Notes: a model not told the origin generated them from the letters alone. A stretch of 18,539 nucleotides of DNA from Pseudomonadota bacterium (GCA_023439305.1 JAEXOO010000025.1:1-18539), one strand, 5' to 3'; shown: positions 1 to 7,068, counted from the first letter of the stretch. Made by a program: numbers and translations.

Positions 1-667
1 GGGCCCCCGGTTCACCCTGGGGGGGGGGCGCCCCCCCCCGCTGGCCGAACAGTGCGAACGCCTGAATGCACTGCGACCCGACTCGGCGCAGGCCCGACAG
101 GCGGACCTGTCCGATCCCCAAGCCATCCAGAACCTGGCCAAGGATCTGGCCGGTACGGACAGCCCCGACATCCTGATCAACGCAGCGGGCGTCAATCTGC
201 GCCAGCCGGCCCAGGCCACCTCTCTGGATGACTGGAACTACACGCTGAGCCTGAACCTGACCGCCCCCTTTCTGCTGGCGCAGGCCTTCGCTCCGGCCAT
301 GGCCGAGCACGGCTGGGGTCGCATCGTCAACATCGGTTCGCTGCAGTCGGCACGGGCGTTCCCGGACAGCATGGCCTACGGGGCCACGAAGGGCGCCATC
401 GTGCAATTGACCCGCGCCATGGCCCAGGCCTGGTCCCCGCAAGGCATCACCTGCAACGCCATCGCACCCGGCCTGTTCCCCACAGCCCTGACCGAATCGC
501 TGTATCGCGACCCGCAGCAACTGGCGCGCATGGCCGCCGCCACCTGCGTAGGCCGCAACGGAGAACTGCAAGACCTGCACGGCCTGGCCATCTATCTGTG
601 CAGCCCGGCCTCGTCCTTCATGACCGGCCAGACACTTTTTCTTGATGGCGGCTACACCGCCCGCTGA
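1..667 (+). CDS. SDR family NAD(P)-dependent oxidoreductase, 5'-truncated
   Basis: The frame is open from base 2 to the TGA at 665-667, so the gene enters from outside the window. The visible part shows the classical short-chain dehydrogenase signatures: an INAAG motif around bases 176-190, NLTAPF (helix alpha-4 Asn), a catalytic Ser in NIGSLQS, and the YxxxK pair in AYGATKG. A C-terminal GQTLFLDGGYTAR tail is typical of the FabG-like classical group. The N-terminal TGxxxGIG cofactor loop is missing, roughly 50-60 residues. The peptide read from bases 2-40 is Gly/Pro/Arg-rich and unlike an SDR, so that stretch is probably bad sequence. The internal ATG at 299 is not the true start. The gene heads the plus-strand catabolic cluster, 35 bp before the E1 gene, and probably interconverts an alcohol and a ketone of the cluster substrate. 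The substrate is not readable from the sequence. Confidence 0.88.
   Translation, partial: GPRFTLGGGRPPPLAEQCERLNALRPDSAQARQADLSDPQAIQNLAKDLAGTDSPDILINAAGVNLRQPAQATSLDDWNYTLSLNLTAPFLLAQAFAPAMAEHGWGRIVNIGSLQSARAFPDSMAYGATKGAIVQLTRAMAQAWSPQGITCNAIAPGLFPTALTESLYRDPQQLARMAAATCVGRNGELQDLHGLAIYLCSPASSFMTGQTLFLDGGYTAR
19..39. other. G/C homopolymer palindrome, probable sequence artefact
   Basis: Ten G (19-28), then cg, then nine C (31-39), give a near-perfect self-complementary run at the very edge of the window, inside the truncated SDR gene. The encoded peptide does not fit an SDR. This is typical of a poor-quality contig end; biological meaning is unlikely. Confidence 0.7.
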
Positions 668-702
668 ACCTTCACACGTTCCAATTTATCCGGAGATACC
701 GT

Positions 703-2916
703 ATGACCAGCCAGCTCATCGACCTGACCACCGACACGCCCTGGTGGCGCCTCGAAACCGATGAACAGGAACTGCAGACCCTGGAACCCCGGCAGGCCGT
801 GCGCATGCTGGAACAACTGCTGCTGATCCGCCGCTTTGAGGAGCGCCTGCTGAACCTGAGCGTGCTGGGCGTGCTGCACGGCCCCGCGCATTCGAGCATC
901 GGCCAGGACGGCGCCGCCGTAGGCGCCCTGTCCCTACTGAATTCCCAGGACAAGATCAATGGCACGCACCGCATGCACCACCAGTTCCTGGCCAAGGCAC
1001 TGAACCATGCCTGCCCTGCGGACTACGACCCGTTGCAAGAGGACTACCCCGCCGCCATGCAAGAAGTGGTCATGCGCACCTATGCCGAAATCCTGGGACT
1101 GACGCCAGGCTATTGCGGCGGTCGCGGCGGCTCCATGCACCTGCGCTATCCCGAAGCCGGCATCTACGGCTCCAACGCCATTGTGGGCGGCAATCCGTCC
1201 CATGCCGTGGGCTATGCCTTCGCCGACAAGCTGCGCGGCCGGCCCGACGTGTCCGTCGCCTTCTTCGGCGACGGCGCCACCCAGAGCGGCGCCTGCTACG
1301 AAGCCCTGAACCTGGCCGCGCTGTACAAGACCAGCACCATTTTCTTCATCGAAAACAATCTGTACGCGGTATCCACCCATGTCAGCGAACAGACCCGCGA
1401 GACCCGCCTGTCGGCGCGCGGCCTGTCCCTGGGCGTGCCGGCCATCGAGTTCGACGGCATGGACGTGCTGGCCGCCCGCGCCGCTATGCGCGAAGCGCTG
1501 CGCGTCATCCAGGAACAAGGCGGCCCGGTGCTGCTCGAAGCCCGCACCTACCGCTATCTACACCAGTCCGGCGCGCAGAAAGGCAGCGCCTTCGGCTACC
1601 GCGCCAAGGATGAGGAAGCCCAATGGGCCGAACGCGACCCCATGCAGGTCTACCCACGCCAATTGATGGAAGCCGGCCTGCTGGACGAGGCGCAATACCA
1701 GGCTCTGGCCGCCAAGATGGACGCCGTGCTGGATATCGCACTGGACGCCCTGGTGCAAGACCATGCCGGCAAACAGCCGCGCATCCGCGCTGAATTGTGG
1801 CCCCGGCCGGAAACCGTGGACTACGGCATACGCGGCGACCTGAGCGAGCTGAACGGCCTGCAGGCCCTGGAGCAGGAAGACCTGTCCGAAGCGCAGCGCC
1901 AGAGCGCTAAATTCGTCGATGTGATCTCCGCCGCCATGCTGCGCAATATGCAGCGCGACGATGGCATCGTCATTTTCGGCGAAGACGTGCACCGCCTGCG
2001 CGGCGGTACGGCCGGCGCCACACGCAATATCGGCGAGCAGTACCCAGACCGCCTGATCGGCACGCCCATCTGCGAGAATGGCTTCACTGGTCTGGCCCTG
2101 GGCGCCGCGCTGAACGGCCTGCGCCCTGTGGTGGAAATCATGTATCCGGACTTCTCGCTGGTGGCGGCTGACCAGCTGTTCAACCAGGTCGCCAAGGTGC
2201 GCCACATGTTTGGCGGCGAATTCCCCGTCCCTGTGCTGGTGCGCAGTCGCATGTCAGCCGGCACCGGCTATGGCTCACAGCACTCCATGGACGCCGCCGG
2301 CCTGTTCGCCTTGTACCCCGGCTGGCGCATCGTCGCCCCGTCCCGCCCCCACGACTACATCGGCCTGCTGAATGCAGCCCTGCGCTGCCACGATCCGGTG
2401 CTGATCATCGAATACCAGGATTTGTTCCGCGACACTGACGACGTGCCTACCCAAGACTGGGACTACATCGTGCCTTTCGGCAAGGCCCGCATCGCCCGCT
2501 CCGGCTCGGCCTGCACCGTGCTGACCTACGGCAATATGGTCGGCATGGCCTGCCAGGCGGCCGAGGCCAGCGGCGTGGATGCCGAAATCATCGACCTGCG
2601 CAGCCTGGATGTGGCCGGCATCGACTGGGAATGCATCGAGGCCAGCGTGCGCCGCACCCAGTGCCTGATCGTGGCTGAGCAGACCACGCGCGGCACCTCG
2701 ATCGGCTCGCGCCTGATCAGCGACGCCCAGGCCCGCCTGTTCGACTGGCTGGATCACGAGATCGTCCACGTGACCGGCTCGGAATCCTCTCCCGTTGTGT
2801 CCAAAGTGCTGGAAGCCGCCGCCCTGGCCAATCAGGACGATCTGGCCCAGGCGCTGATCCAGGTCCAACGCACCCGCAACCCTCAGTGGAGCCCCGACTA
2901 TGCCAAGCAAGATTGA
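703..2916 (+). CDS. Fused E1alpha-E1beta thiamine-diphosphate 2-oxoacid/acetoin-type dehydrogenase
   Basis: A 737-residue protein joining both E1 chains. The E1alpha half (about 30-370) has the THRMHH active-site segment (88-93), the GYCGGRGGSMH loop (136-146) and the ThDP motif GDG (189-191) followed, after 26 residues, by NN (218-219). The E1beta half (about 400-735) has FGEDV (425-429), the ENGFTGLALGAALNG segment and the GSQHSMD histidine (H527). The family decarboxylates a 2-oxoacid, or cleaves an acyloin, on ThDP and passes the acyl group to a lipoyl E2. In most bacteria the chains are separate (about 330 aa each). A stretch of about 20 extra residues lies between the THRMHH segment and the GGSMH loop compared with the PDH/AcoA chains I know. 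The partner is probably the lipoyl protein at 5776-7038. The stop overlaps the next gene by 17 bases. The upstream bases at 691-695 read cggag, a reasonable Shine-Dalgarno. The substrate is unknown; acetoin-like or branched-chain acids are the obvious alternatives. Confidence 0.93.
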   Translation: MTSQLIDLTTDTPWWRLETDEQELQTLEPRQAVRMLEQLLLIRRFEERLLNLSVLGVLHGPAHSSIGQDGAAVGALSLLNSQDKINGTHRMHHQFLAKALNHACPADYDPLQEDYPAAMQEVVMRTYAEILGLTPGYCGGRGGSMHLRYPEAGIYGSNAIVGGNPSHAVGYAFADKLRGRPDVSVAFFGDGATQSGACYEALNLAALYKTSTIFFIENNLYAVSTHVSEQTRETRLSARGLSLGVPAIEFDGMDVLAARAAMREALRVIQEQGGPVLLEARTYRYLHQSGAQKGSAFGYRAKDEEAQWAERDPMQVYPRQLMEAGLLDEAQYQALAAKMDAVLDIALDALVQDHAGKQPRIRAELWPRPETVDYGIRGDLSELNGLQALEQEDLSEAQRQSAKFVDVISAAMLRNMQRDDGIVIFGEDVHRLRGGTAGATRNIGEQYPDRLIGTPICENGFTGLALGAALNGLRPVVEIMYPDFSLVAADQLFNQVAKVRHMFGGEFPVPVLVRSRMSAGTGYGSQHSMDAAGLFALYPGWRIVAPSRPHDYIGLLNAALRCHDPVLIIEYQDLFRDTDDVPTQDWDYIVPFGKARIARSGSACTVLTYGNMVGMACQAAEASGVDAEIIDLRSLDVAGIDWECIEASVRRTQCLIVAEQTTRGTSIGSRLISDAQARLFDWLDHEIVHVTGSESSPVVSKVLEAAALANQDDLAQALIQVQRTRNPQWSPDYAKQD

Positions 2917-3382
2917 CGCACCCGTCATGCACCATACGGCGCTCAGCGTGCATGACTTTGACCGCGCGCTGCGTTTCTACACCGGCTTCGTCGGTTTCGA
3001 GATAGAGGGCGAAATGGATCGCCGCCAGGAGCCCGCCCTGGCGACGGTGGTCGGCCTGCCCGGCGCCTGCATACGCTGGGCCATGCTGCGCCTGGGCAGC
3101 CAGCGCATCGAGCTTTTCAAGTATTACGAACCCGTGGGCGACACCCAGCCGCGCCGTCAGTGCGACCTGGGCTACAACCATATCGGCTTTGTGGTGCCAG
3201 ATGTAGACAAAGTCCATGAACAGGCCGTGCAGGCGGGCTACGCCTGCGTCTCGCCGCCGCAGACACTGCGCAACGGCGCGACGCGCGCCTTCTATCTGGC
3301 CGAGCCGGAAGGTGCGGTCACGGAGTTCATCCAGTTCCTGGATCCGAATGCGCCCGGCGCGCCGGGAGCGGATCATGGCTGA
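2900..3382 (+). CDS. VOC (glyoxalase/dioxygenase superfamily) protein
   Basis: A 160-residue single VOC protein with two beta-alpha-beta-beta-beta modules. The usual metal-ligand positions look intact: H12 (HHTALSV), E71 (RIELFKYYEP), H94 (YNHIGFVV) and E142 (AVTEFIQF). This favours an active metalloenzyme such as a glyoxalase, epimerase or isomerase over a binding protein. The chosen ATG overlaps the E1 stop by 17 bases, with a weak gtggag ahead of it. The in-frame ATG at 2927 is also possible and would start the protein just before the first metal ligand. The 3' end overlaps the reductase start by 8 bases, so the three genes look translationally coupled. VOC proteins in such clusters often epimerise or rearrange a CoA or hydroxy-oxo intermediate. 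Which reaction applies here cannot be read from the sequence. Confidence 0.85.
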   Translation: MPSKIDAPVMHHTALSVHDFDRALRFYTGFVGFEIEGEMDRRQEPALATVVGLPGACIRWAMLRLGSQRIELFKYYEPVGDTQPRRQCDLGYNHIGFVVPDVDKVHEQAVQAGYACVSPPQTLRNGATRAFYLAEPEGAVTEFIQFLDPNAPGAPGADHG

Positions 3383-4292
3383 CCATTGCATCGCCTTCAT
3401 CGGCCTGGGCACCATGGGGCTGCCCATGGCGCTGAACCTGATACGCGGCGGATTCCGAGTGCAAGGCCATGATCTGAATCCCCAGGCATTGGCGACACTG
3501 GCCGAGCACGGCGGCCAGGCCTGCGACACGCTGGCCCAAGCCTGCCAGGGGGCTGATTTGATCATCACCATGCTGCCGCGCGAAGAACACGTGCGCGCCG
3601 TGCTGCTGGGCGACGACGGGGTGCGGGAGCATGCAAGGCCCGACGCTCTGGTTATCGACATGAGCACCATTTCGGTGGCAGGCAGCCAGGACATGGCGGC
3701 CCAACTGGCGCAGGTCGGCATCAGCATGATGGACGTGCCCGTCGGCCGCACCCCGGCCGATGCCCAGGCCGGCACGCTGCTGGCCCTGGCCGCCGGCACG
3801 CCGGAGCAACTGGAACGCGTGCGCCCCGCCCTGAACTGCATGGCTGACCAGGTTCTGCATCTGGGGCCGCAAGGCAACGGCGTGCGCATGAAAATCATCA
3901 ACAACTTCATGTCCATGGTCGGCATGGTGATGACGGCGGAAACCCTGGCGCTGGCCGAAGCCAGCGGCATCGATCCACTCGTCGCCACCCAAGTGCTGCA
4001 GAACACCACGGCCGGCCGGGGACAGATCAACGTCAACTATCCACGCAAAGTCCTGGACGGTGACATCAGCCCGGACTTCCCCATCCATCTGGGCTTGAAG
4101 GACATCAGCCTGGGCGTGCAACTGGGCCGTGAGCTGGGTGTGCCCCTGTTCTTGGGCCAGGCCAGCCAGGCGCTGTTCCAGAGCGCCCAGAATCTGGGCC
4201 TGGCCAAGGCGGACTGCACGGCCCTGCTGCTGGCCGTACAGCAACTGGCCGGACGCCCACCGCTAGTCCCGCTACCCAAGGAGACGCCATGA
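3375..4292 (+). CDS. 3-hydroxyisobutyrate-dehydrogenase-family reductase, YihU (sulfolactaldehyde reductase)-like
   Basis: A 305-residue beta-hydroxyacid dehydrogenase. The N-terminal Rossmann fold has GLGTMG (10-15). DMSTIS follows at 95-100. The substrate loop reads DVPVGRT (120-126), where most family members have an SGG motif. The catalytic lysine lies in KIINNFMS (K173, N176/N177, S180). From memory, E. coli YihU has the same MMDVPVGRT and INNYMS segments and binds sulfonate through R123, N174 and S178; R125, N176 and S180 here fall at matching positions. The family reduces small aldehydes or oxidises 3-hydroxyacids with NAD(P). The start is the ATG at 3375, eight bases inside the VOC gene; longer in-frame extensions upstream read as nonsense. 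The stop overlaps the next ATG as ATGA. Sulfolactaldehyde reductase-like is my preferred reading; hydroxybutyrate or tartronate-semialdehyde activity is not excluded. Confidence 0.9.
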   Translation: MADHCIAFIGLGTMGLPMALNLIRGGFRVQGHDLNPQALATLAEHGGQACDTLAQACQGADLIITMLPREEHVRAVLLGDDGVREHARPDALVIDMSTISVAGSQDMAAQLAQVGISMMDVPVGRTPADAQAGTLLALAAGTPEQLERVRPALNCMADQVLHLGPQGNGVRMKIINNFMSMVGMVMTAETLALAEASGIDPLVATQVLQNTTAGRGQINVNYPRKVLDGDISPDFPIHLGLKDISLGVQLGRELGVPLFLGQASQALFQSAQNLGLAKADCTALLLAVQQLAGRPPLVPLPKETP

Positions 4293-4525
4293 CCGCCGCC
4301 CGCCGCTCTGCCCGCACACGCCTGCTCGGCGTGCTGACCACACTGTTGTTTGCCGCCTTTGTTCTGAACCTGATTCTGGGCAAGATGCACGCCCTGAAAA
4401 TGGGAAGCTTCCCCCGCCTGGACGACGCCAGCGAGTTCCTGGTGCTCCTGCTGGCGGCCGGCAGTTTCGTAGCCTACACCTGCAGCCTGACTGTCACGAC
4501 AGCGTCCACAGAAGACGCACTCTGA
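4289..4525 (+). CDS. Small two-helix membrane protein of unknown function
   Basis: A 78-residue protein starting in an ATGA overlap with the reductase. A strong aaggag Shine-Dalgarno at 4278-4283 lies six bases before the ATG. The N-terminus is basic (RRSARTR). Two hydrophobic stretches, about residues 12-31 and 48-69, would make a hairpin in the inner membrane. They are joined by a short polar loop containing GKMHALKMGSFPRLDD. I do not recognise the family. Its place between a dehydrogenase and a TRAP solute receptor suggests a role in transport or in anchoring an enzyme, but it is too short for a normal four-helix DctQ subunit. The start signal and clean coupling make it a convincing gene. 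Confidence 0.72.
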   Translation: MTAARRSARTRLLGVLTTLLFAAFVLNLILGKMHALKMGSFPRLDDASEFLVLLLAAGSFVAYTCSLTVTTASTEDAL

Positions 4526-4568
4526 CACACCCCCCTGCGCCACCAGGCGCAACCCACAGGAGACACGC

Positions 4569-5723
4569 ATGAAAAAGACTTCTTCCCCCGTACTGACCGC
4601 TCCCGAGCGCCGCCATTTCCTGAAGCTGAGCGCCTCCACCGGCTTTACCGTCGCTGCCGTCGCCGCGGGCGGCGGCGCGCTGTTCAGTTCCGAGGCCGTG
4701 GCACAGACCAAGAACGAGGAACGCGAACGCGCCGAGGCCGCCAAATACACCATGACCATTGCCACGTCTTACCGACTGGGCACGGACCGCACCTTCCCGG
4801 TCATGCAATTGCACCTGAAGGAAAACATCCAGAACGCCACACGCGGCAAAATCTACGTGAAGCTGGTGCCCGGCGGAGCCATCGGGTCGGACTCCGAGCT
4901 GGCCCAGAAGGTGCAGGCCGGCACCATCCAGGGCGCCCAGCACTCCATGTCCAACTTCGCGCCCTTCGCACCGGCGGTCGATTTGATCAACATGCCCTAC
5001 TGGTGCGGCGCCAATCAGCAGTTCGTGAACCTGGTCAGTTCCCAGGCCTGGGCCGAGCACGTCAACAAGCGGGTGGAAGCCAACGGCTTCAAGCCCTTGC
5101 TGTACCAGTGCGTGGACCCCCGCACCATTTCGCTGCGCAAAGGCTTTCGGGACAGCCCCATACGCACTCCGGACGATCTGCGCGGCATGAAATTCCGCGT
5201 GCCCGGCTCCAAGATTCTGGCCCAGGTCTATCGCCTGATGGGCGCCAACCCCACCCCGGTCTCCTGGGGGGAAACCGCCTCGGCCATCCGACAGGGCGTG
5301 GCCGACGGCCTGGACCCGAACGTCATGGGCCTGAATCTGTTCGGATTCAAGGAAATCATCTCGCACGTGTCCTTCATCCGCGCCGTGCCGGACGGCGGCG
5401 CCTATTCCTGCAATCTGCAATGGTTCCAGGGACTGGACAGCGACACCCAGGAAGCCTTGCTGTGGGCGTCTCAGATCACCTTCCTGCAGAACATGGCCCA
5501 TGTACCCGCCGCGCGTGAATTTGCCATGGCTGAAATGGAACAGGCCGGCGTGCAGTTCTACCAGCCCACGCAGGACGAGCTGGCGCACTGGAAAGACGCC
5601 GCCGGCGCACAACGCAGCGAATGGGACGACATGAAAAAGTCGCTGGTCGGCTCGCTGGACATATTCGAAGAACTGAACCAGGCCGCCAACACGCAGGGCC
5701 GCTACTACGTACACGACGTCTGA
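4569..5723 (+). CDS. TRAP transporter solute-binding protein (DctP family), Tat-exported
   Basis: A 384-residue periplasmic receptor. The N-terminus has a twin-arginine signal, ERRHFLKL at residues 13-20, a hydrophobic alanine/glycine run, and a likely cut after AVA near residue 45. The rest matches the DctP fold: PGGAIGSDSELAQKVQAGTIQG, then DDLRGMKFRVPGS, where R210 corresponds to the arginine that usually clamps the substrate carboxylate (or sulfonate). The family delivers organic anions to a DctQ/DctM membrane complex driven by the sodium gradient. No DctQ or DctM gene lies in this window, so they must be upstream or elsewhere. The Shine-Dalgarno aggag (about 4558-4562) sits properly before the ATG. 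Tat rather than Sec export is seen in a minority of DctP proteins and may indicate folding before export or multimerisation. An intrinsic terminator follows seven bases after the stop. Confidence 0.93.
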   Translation: MKKTSSPVLTAPERRHFLKLSASTGFTVAAVAAGGGALFSSEAVAQTKNEERERAEAAKYTMTIATSYRLGTDRTFPVMQLHLKENIQNATRGKIYVKLVPGGAIGSDSELAQKVQAGTIQGAQHSMSNFAPFAPAVDLINMPYWCGANQQFVNLVSSQAWAEHVNKRVEANGFKPLLYQCVDPRTISLRKGFRDSPIRTPDDLRGMKFRVPGSKILAQVYRLMGANPTPVSWGETASAIRQGVADGLDPNVMGLNLFGFKEIISHVSFIRAVPDGGAYSCNLQWFQGLDSDTQEALLWASQITFLQNMAHVPAAREFAMAEMEQAGVQFYQPTQDELAHWKDAAGAQRSEWDDMKKSLVGSLDIFEELNQAANTQGRYYVHDV

Positions 5724-5729
5724 TCGGAT

Positions 5730-5752
5730 GGCGGGCTCGCCCGCCTCTTTTT
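5730..5752 (+). terminator. Rho-independent terminator after the TRAP receptor gene
   Basis: The hairpin arms are ggcggg (5730-5735) and cccgcc (5740-5745), with a ctcg loop, followed by tcttttta. The all-GC stem and run of five T make this a convincing intrinsic terminator. It begins seven bases after the receptor stop and ends about 24 bases before the E2 start. It therefore splits the cluster in two, unless read-through or a local promoter supplies the E2 gene. Confidence 0.8.
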
Positions 5753-5775
5753 ACCGACACTGGAATCACATTGCC

Positions 5776-7038
5776 ATGACTTACCTGAAGACCCTGATAC
5801 TGCCCCCGACGGGCGAAGTTTCCGATGCCGCCCGCGTGGTGAGCTGGCTGGTGCAGCCCGGCCAGGCGTACACGGCCGGGCAGACCCTGTTCGAACTGGA
5901 AACGGATAAATCCATCATCGAAATCGCGGCCGAAGAAGACGGCACGCTGGTGGAGCACTGCGTCGCTGAAGGCGACATGCTGGAGCCGCAAGGCATCTAC
6001 GCCAAAGCCCAGGTCGAAGGTGAAGCGCCGGAAACCGGAGCGCCGCAGCCCAGCCAGGCCGATGCCGTCGCCGACACGCCATCGCCCGCCGACACAACCA
6101 CCGCTACCGCCATGGCGAGCATCACGACCAGTGCGCCAGCATCGCGCCCTGCTGCCCAGCCCGGCGCCCGTATTCCGTCCACGCCCGCGGCCCGCCGCCT
6201 GGCGCGTGAACACAATCTGCACTTGGACGCCATACCGGCCCAGACCCATCGCCTGCAGCTGGCCGACGTACAAGCCCACCTGAACGCCACAGGAGGTGCG
6301 GGCGAGCGGCCGCCTCGCATCGTCCTGATCCATGGCATTTTCGGCGATGCGACCGCCTGGTCCGGACTGCAAAGCCAATTGCGTCGCCAGAGCCTGCCAG
6401 TCGAAACGCTGGAGCTTCCCGGTCACGGCGATAACCAGCAAGAGCTCAGCCAACTGGACGATATCGTCGAGGACTGCGCCCGACGCCTGAAGTCCGGCGC
6501 CAGCGGCCCGATGGTGCTGGTCGGCCATTCTTTTGGCGGTCTGGTCGCCGCCCACTTGGCCCGACGCACTGACTTGCCCGTGCACAGCCTGATCTTGATC
6601 GCGCCGGCCGGCATGGGCACGCGCATCAATCAGGACTTTCTGGACGGCATGCTGCACGCCCGCACCCCGCAGGCGCTGCAACGCGAGCTAAACCGCCTGA
6701 CTTCCGAGTCCGTGCCGCTCTCTGAAAAACAACTGCTGGACATGCTGGCGCATATCGACCGGCGCAAAGACACGCTGAGCGGCATTTCCGCCGAACTGGC
6801 CCAGGAAGGCGTACAACAGCACCATCTATTGCCGGTACTGGAACAGCTCAACATGCCGGTCACCCTGATACAAGGACGCCAGGATGACATCGTGCGCTGG
6901 CAGGACGCGCTGGATGCGCCCGCCCAGACCAGCCTGCACCTGCTGGCCGATGCCGGCCATATGCCACAATGGGAAAAACCAGGCCTGGTGGCGCGCCTGG
7001 TCATGAACGGCGCTCAGCGCCGCTCTTTGATGCTCTGA
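5776..7038 (+). CDS. AcoC-like E2: lipoyl domain, E3-binding-like segment and alpha/beta hydrolase
   Basis: A 420-residue protein. The lipoyl domain covers residues 1-80, with K45 in ELETDKSIIEI as the lipoylation site. An Ala/Pro/Thr-rich linker runs from about 83 to 132. A short subunit-binding-like segment follows (133-169, IPSTPAARRLAREH). An alpha/beta hydrolase domain runs from 180 to 415, with HGIFGD (oxyanion region), nucleophile S252 in GHSFGG, an acid near D370/D371 (GRQDD) and H395 (AGHMP). This is the architecture of the acetoin dehydrogenase E2 (AcoC), in which the hydrolase domain replaces the usual HxxxD acyltransferase. It probably accepts the acyl group made by the E1 at 703-2916 and transfers it to CoA. 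No E3 gene is present, so a housekeeping lipoamide dehydrogenase is presumably used. The ATG at 5776 is chosen because the lipoyl fold starts there; an in-frame extension to 5728 runs through the terminator. The Shine-Dalgarno is weak (tggaat). Confidence 0.9.
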   Translation: MTYLKTLILPPTGEVSDAARVVSWLVQPGQAYTAGQTLFELETDKSIIEIAAEEDGTLVEHCVAEGDMLEPQGIYAKAQVEGEAPETGAPQPSQADAVADTPSPADTTTATAMASITTSAPASRPAAQPGARIPSTPAARRLAREHNLHLDAIPAQTHRLQLADVQAHLNATGGAGERPPRIVLIHGIFGDATAWSGLQSQLRRQSLPVETLELPGHGDNQQELSQLDDIVEDCARRLKSGASGPMVLVGHSFGGLVAAHLARRTDLPVHSLILIAPAGMGTRINQDFLDGMLHARTPQALQRELNRLTSESVPLSEKQLLDMLAHIDRRKDTLSGISAELAQEGVQQHHLLPVLEQLNMPVTLIQGRQDDIVRWQDALDAPAQTSLHLLADAGHMPQWEKPGLVARLVMNGAQRRSLML

Positions 7039-7068
7039 ACGAGGGCTTTGTCCGCCCGGCCATCTGCC

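Noticed and set aside
2717..4036. Long open frame on the minus strand (439 codons) opposite the E1, VOC and reductase genes
   Set aside because: Its peptide is Ser/Arg/Pro-rich with no domain signature, and three well-supported genes occupy the plus strand. It is a shadow of GC-rich codon bias.
4494..5714. Minus-strand open frame (406 codons) opposite the TRAP receptor
   Set aside because: Gly/His/Val-rich composition without motifs, fully antisense to a clear DctP gene with a Tat signal.
5728..5775. N-terminal extension of the E2 protein to the ATG at 5728
   Set aside because: The extension would run through the terminator hairpin and adds residues before a lipoyl domain that is complete from 5776.
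7008..7022. Hairpin cggcgc-tca-gcgccg in the last codons of the E2 gene as a terminator
   Set aside because: It lies inside the coding sequence, has a short stem and no proper T run (ctctttgatg).
703..7038. Naming the E1 and E2 genes acoA/acoB/acoC
   Set aside because: The architecture of E2 fits AcoC, but the fused E1, the YihU-like reductase and the TRAP receptor do not fit an acetoin operon, so gene symbols would overstate the case.
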